The notes under the pieces were generated by a model. The model ran no database searches. It had not been told where the DNA came from and saw only the letters and a program-made list of their open reading frames with translations. Position numbers and translations under genes: made by a program. Shown here piece by piece: positions 4,995 to 6,077 of a stretch of DNA of 6,077 nucleotides. The DNA comes from Chloroflexota bacterium (GTDB taxonomy: Bacteria; Chloroflexota; Dehalococcoidia; JACQUE01). Location of the stretch: assembly GCA_016210425.1 (NCBI GenBank), contig JACQUE010000069.1, forward strand, positions 1 to 6,077, read 5' to 3'. Each line of letters starts with the position of its first letter. Position 1 is the first letter of the stretch.

Positions 4995-5915
4995 TTGGAA
5001 GAAAGAGACTCCCACTTAGGGAACAAGCTGCGGACCGCTCTTTTTATCACCGTAGCCATATTAGTGGCCGAGGTGGTGGGAGGCTATCTTGCCAACAGCA
5101 TCGCCTTGCTGAGCGACGCCGGCCACATGGCCACCGATATCTTTGCGCTACTCCTGGCCTGGTTTGCGGTTGTCACTGCACAGAAAGCGCCCAACGAGAG
5201 GATGACCTATGGCTACCACCGCGTGGGCATCCTCATCGCTATCGCCAATGCTATGTTGCTGGTGGGGCTTGCCATAGCCATCTTCTACGAGGCAGCAAAG
5301 CGGCTGCAGGAACCTCCGTCGGTCAAGAGCGGGCTCATGCTCGCTGTCGCGTCTGTCGGCCTGGTGGCCAATGCCATCGTCATCTATATGCTCCACTCCG
5401 ACCAGCAGCACAACCTCAGCATCCGCAGCGCCTTCTTCCACGTGGCTGGCGACCTCCTCGGCTCCCTCGGCGTGCTGGTCGGCGGCACCATAATCATCTT
5501 CACCCGCTGGTACTGGATCGACCCGCTAATAAGCATCCTGATCGGCGGTTTGATGATCGTTAGCTCTCAATCGATCTTTCGCGAGGGCATCCACATTGTG
5601 CTGGACGCTACGCCGAGGGATGTCAACACGGAGGAGCTAGTGAAGGCCATCATGGAGATAACGGGCGTGCGCGAGGTCCACGACCTGCACGTCTGGAGCA
5701 TCGCTCCCCACATGCGGGCCCTTAGTTGCCACGTCCTCATCGGCGACGTGCACCTGAGCCAGTCGGCGCGCACGCTCGAGCGCATCAATAGCCTGCTGGC
5801 CACCCGCTTCAACATCCATCACACCACCGTGCAGATGGAATACTCCGGGCAGGAGCCCGCCTGCCCCGACTGCCTCTTCGCGCGCGTGAACAGGCGGGTC
5901 ATCGGCTCCACATAA
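4995..5915 (+). CDS. Cation diffusion facilitator, zinc-type (CzcD/ZitB-like)
   Basis: This is a proton-coupled exporter of Zn2+ and similar divalent ions in the cytoplasmic membrane, usually a homodimer. Counting from TTG 4995 (306 aa), six membrane segments lie at about 14-33, 46-62, 78-98, 115-134, 145-168 and 174-190. The intramembrane metal site is complete: H44 and D48 in segment 2 (SDAGHMATD), and H149 and D153 in segment 5 (FFHVAGD). This His/Asp set is typical of zinc members. A short His-containing loop, HSDQQHN (134-140), joins segments 4 and 5. The cytoplasmic C-terminal domain (about 195-285) has LDATPRDVNTEEL, GVREVHDLHVWSI (224-236) and a late HH pair (275-276). The tail carries CPDC (290-293), a possible extra metal or redox site. 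TTG 4980 would add five residues and overlap the upstream stop. The symbol czcD would only be a family label. Confidence 0.92.
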   Translation: MEERDSHLGNKLRTALFITVAILVAEVVGGYLANSIALLSDAGHMATDIFALLLAWFAVVTAQKAPNERMTYGYHRVGILIAIANAMLLVGLAIAIFYEAAKRLQEPPSVKSGLMLAVASVGLVANAIVIYMLHSDQQHNLSIRSAFFHVAGDLLGSLGVLVGGTIIIFTRWYWIDPLISILIGGLMIVSSQSIFREGIHIVLDATPRDVNTEELVKAIMEITGVREVHDLHVWSIAPHMRALSCHVLIGDVHLSQSARTLERINSLLATRFNIHHTTVQMEYSGQEPACPDCLFARVNRRVIGST

Positions 5916-5942
5916 CAAGAAGGCCACCGAATTCTCGGTGGC
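5911..5942 (-). terminator. Terminator between convergent CDF and rplT genes
   Basis: GCCACCGA (5923-5930) and TCGGTGGC (5935-5942) form a perfect 8-bp stem with a 4-base loop (ATTC). On the minus strand it is followed by CTTCTTGTT, a U-rich tail, so it best serves rplT, whose stop codon lies 28 bases before it. On the plus strand the following bases are TCTCCCCT, a poor tail. The hairpin may still stop transcription of the transporter gene, which ends seven bases earlier, making it partly bidirectional. Confidence 0.65.
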
Positions 5943-5970
5943 TCTCCCCTGCCGGCCTTTAGCCTGCGGG

Positions 5971-6077
5971 CTACTGCGTTCCCTTCGCCAGACCAGCCAG
6001 CTTCGCGAAGGCGTTGCTGTCCTTGAGGGCGATATCCGCCAGCACCTTGCGGTCCATCTCCACGCCGGCCTTCTTCA
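5971..6077 (-). CDS. Ribosomal protein L20, C-terminal end (partial)
   Basis: The minus strand reads into a TAG stop at 5971-5973. The last 34 residues of the product lie in the window; the 5' part is beyond the right edge. The stretch [19 protein letters not shown] is the characteristic C-terminal end of bacterial L20, where GLKKA, DRK and LADIA are strongly conserved. L20 binds 23S rRNA and is needed early in 50S subunit assembly. In many bacteria it is the last gene of infC-rpmI-rplT, which would lie to the right. The protein ends a few residues after the conserved region (AKGTQ), a normal length. A hairpin with a U-rich tail follows 28 bases later. Confidence 0.93.
   Translation of the reverse strand, partial: KKAGVEMDRKVLADIALKDSNAFAKLAGLAKGTQ

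Overview
The window is about 60% GC. It reads as bacterial chromosome from a Gram-positive-like or Chloroflexota-type (possibly Dehalococcoidia-like) lineage. That assignment is soft: it rests on the general look of the two small conserved unknown proteins, the DUF2142-type membrane protein and base composition, not on a marker gene. The only universal marker is the last 34 residues of ribosomal protein L20 (rplT) at the right edge, which is too short to place the organism.

Layout from left to right. Positions 4-124 hold a decayed, MITE-like insertion-sequence remnant: imperfect inverted ends built from TGTCAGT boxes enclosing only the first 17 codons of a transposase. A rho-independent terminator at 152-187 (minus strand) closes a two-gene minus-strand operon of unknown function: a soluble 147-residue protein (212-655) and a 135-residue protein with two membrane segments (664-1071). 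A TATAAT box at 1112-1117 and a strong Shine-Dalgarno serve this operon.

Divergently, from about 1234 rightward, lies a three-gene cell-surface glycosylation cassette: a rhamnosyltransferase-like GT2 (1261-2241), a dolichyl-phosphate-glucose-synthase-like GT2 (2251-2961) that seems to start at ATC, and a polytopic DUF2142/GT-C-type membrane protein (2997-4517). The simplest model is that the second GT2 loads a sugar onto a polyprenyl phosphate on the cytoplasmic face. The GT-C-like protein would then use that lipid-linked sugar outside the membrane, while the first GT2 adds a nucleotide-sugar-derived residue to a growing glycan. The acceptor is unknown.

A new promoter (4514-4542) overlaps the stop codon of the membrane protein and leads into a CoA-binding (YccU-like) protein (4577-4990) and a zinc-type cation diffusion facilitator (4995-5915). 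These are tightly coupled and converge on rplT across a perfect 8-bp hairpin at 5923-5942.

No RNA gene, CRISPR array or recognisable defence system is visible. The most unusual items are the non-canonical ATC start, the start-codon/-10 box conflict at the head of the glycosylation cassette, and the MITE-like remnant. None of them amounts to a clearly new system.
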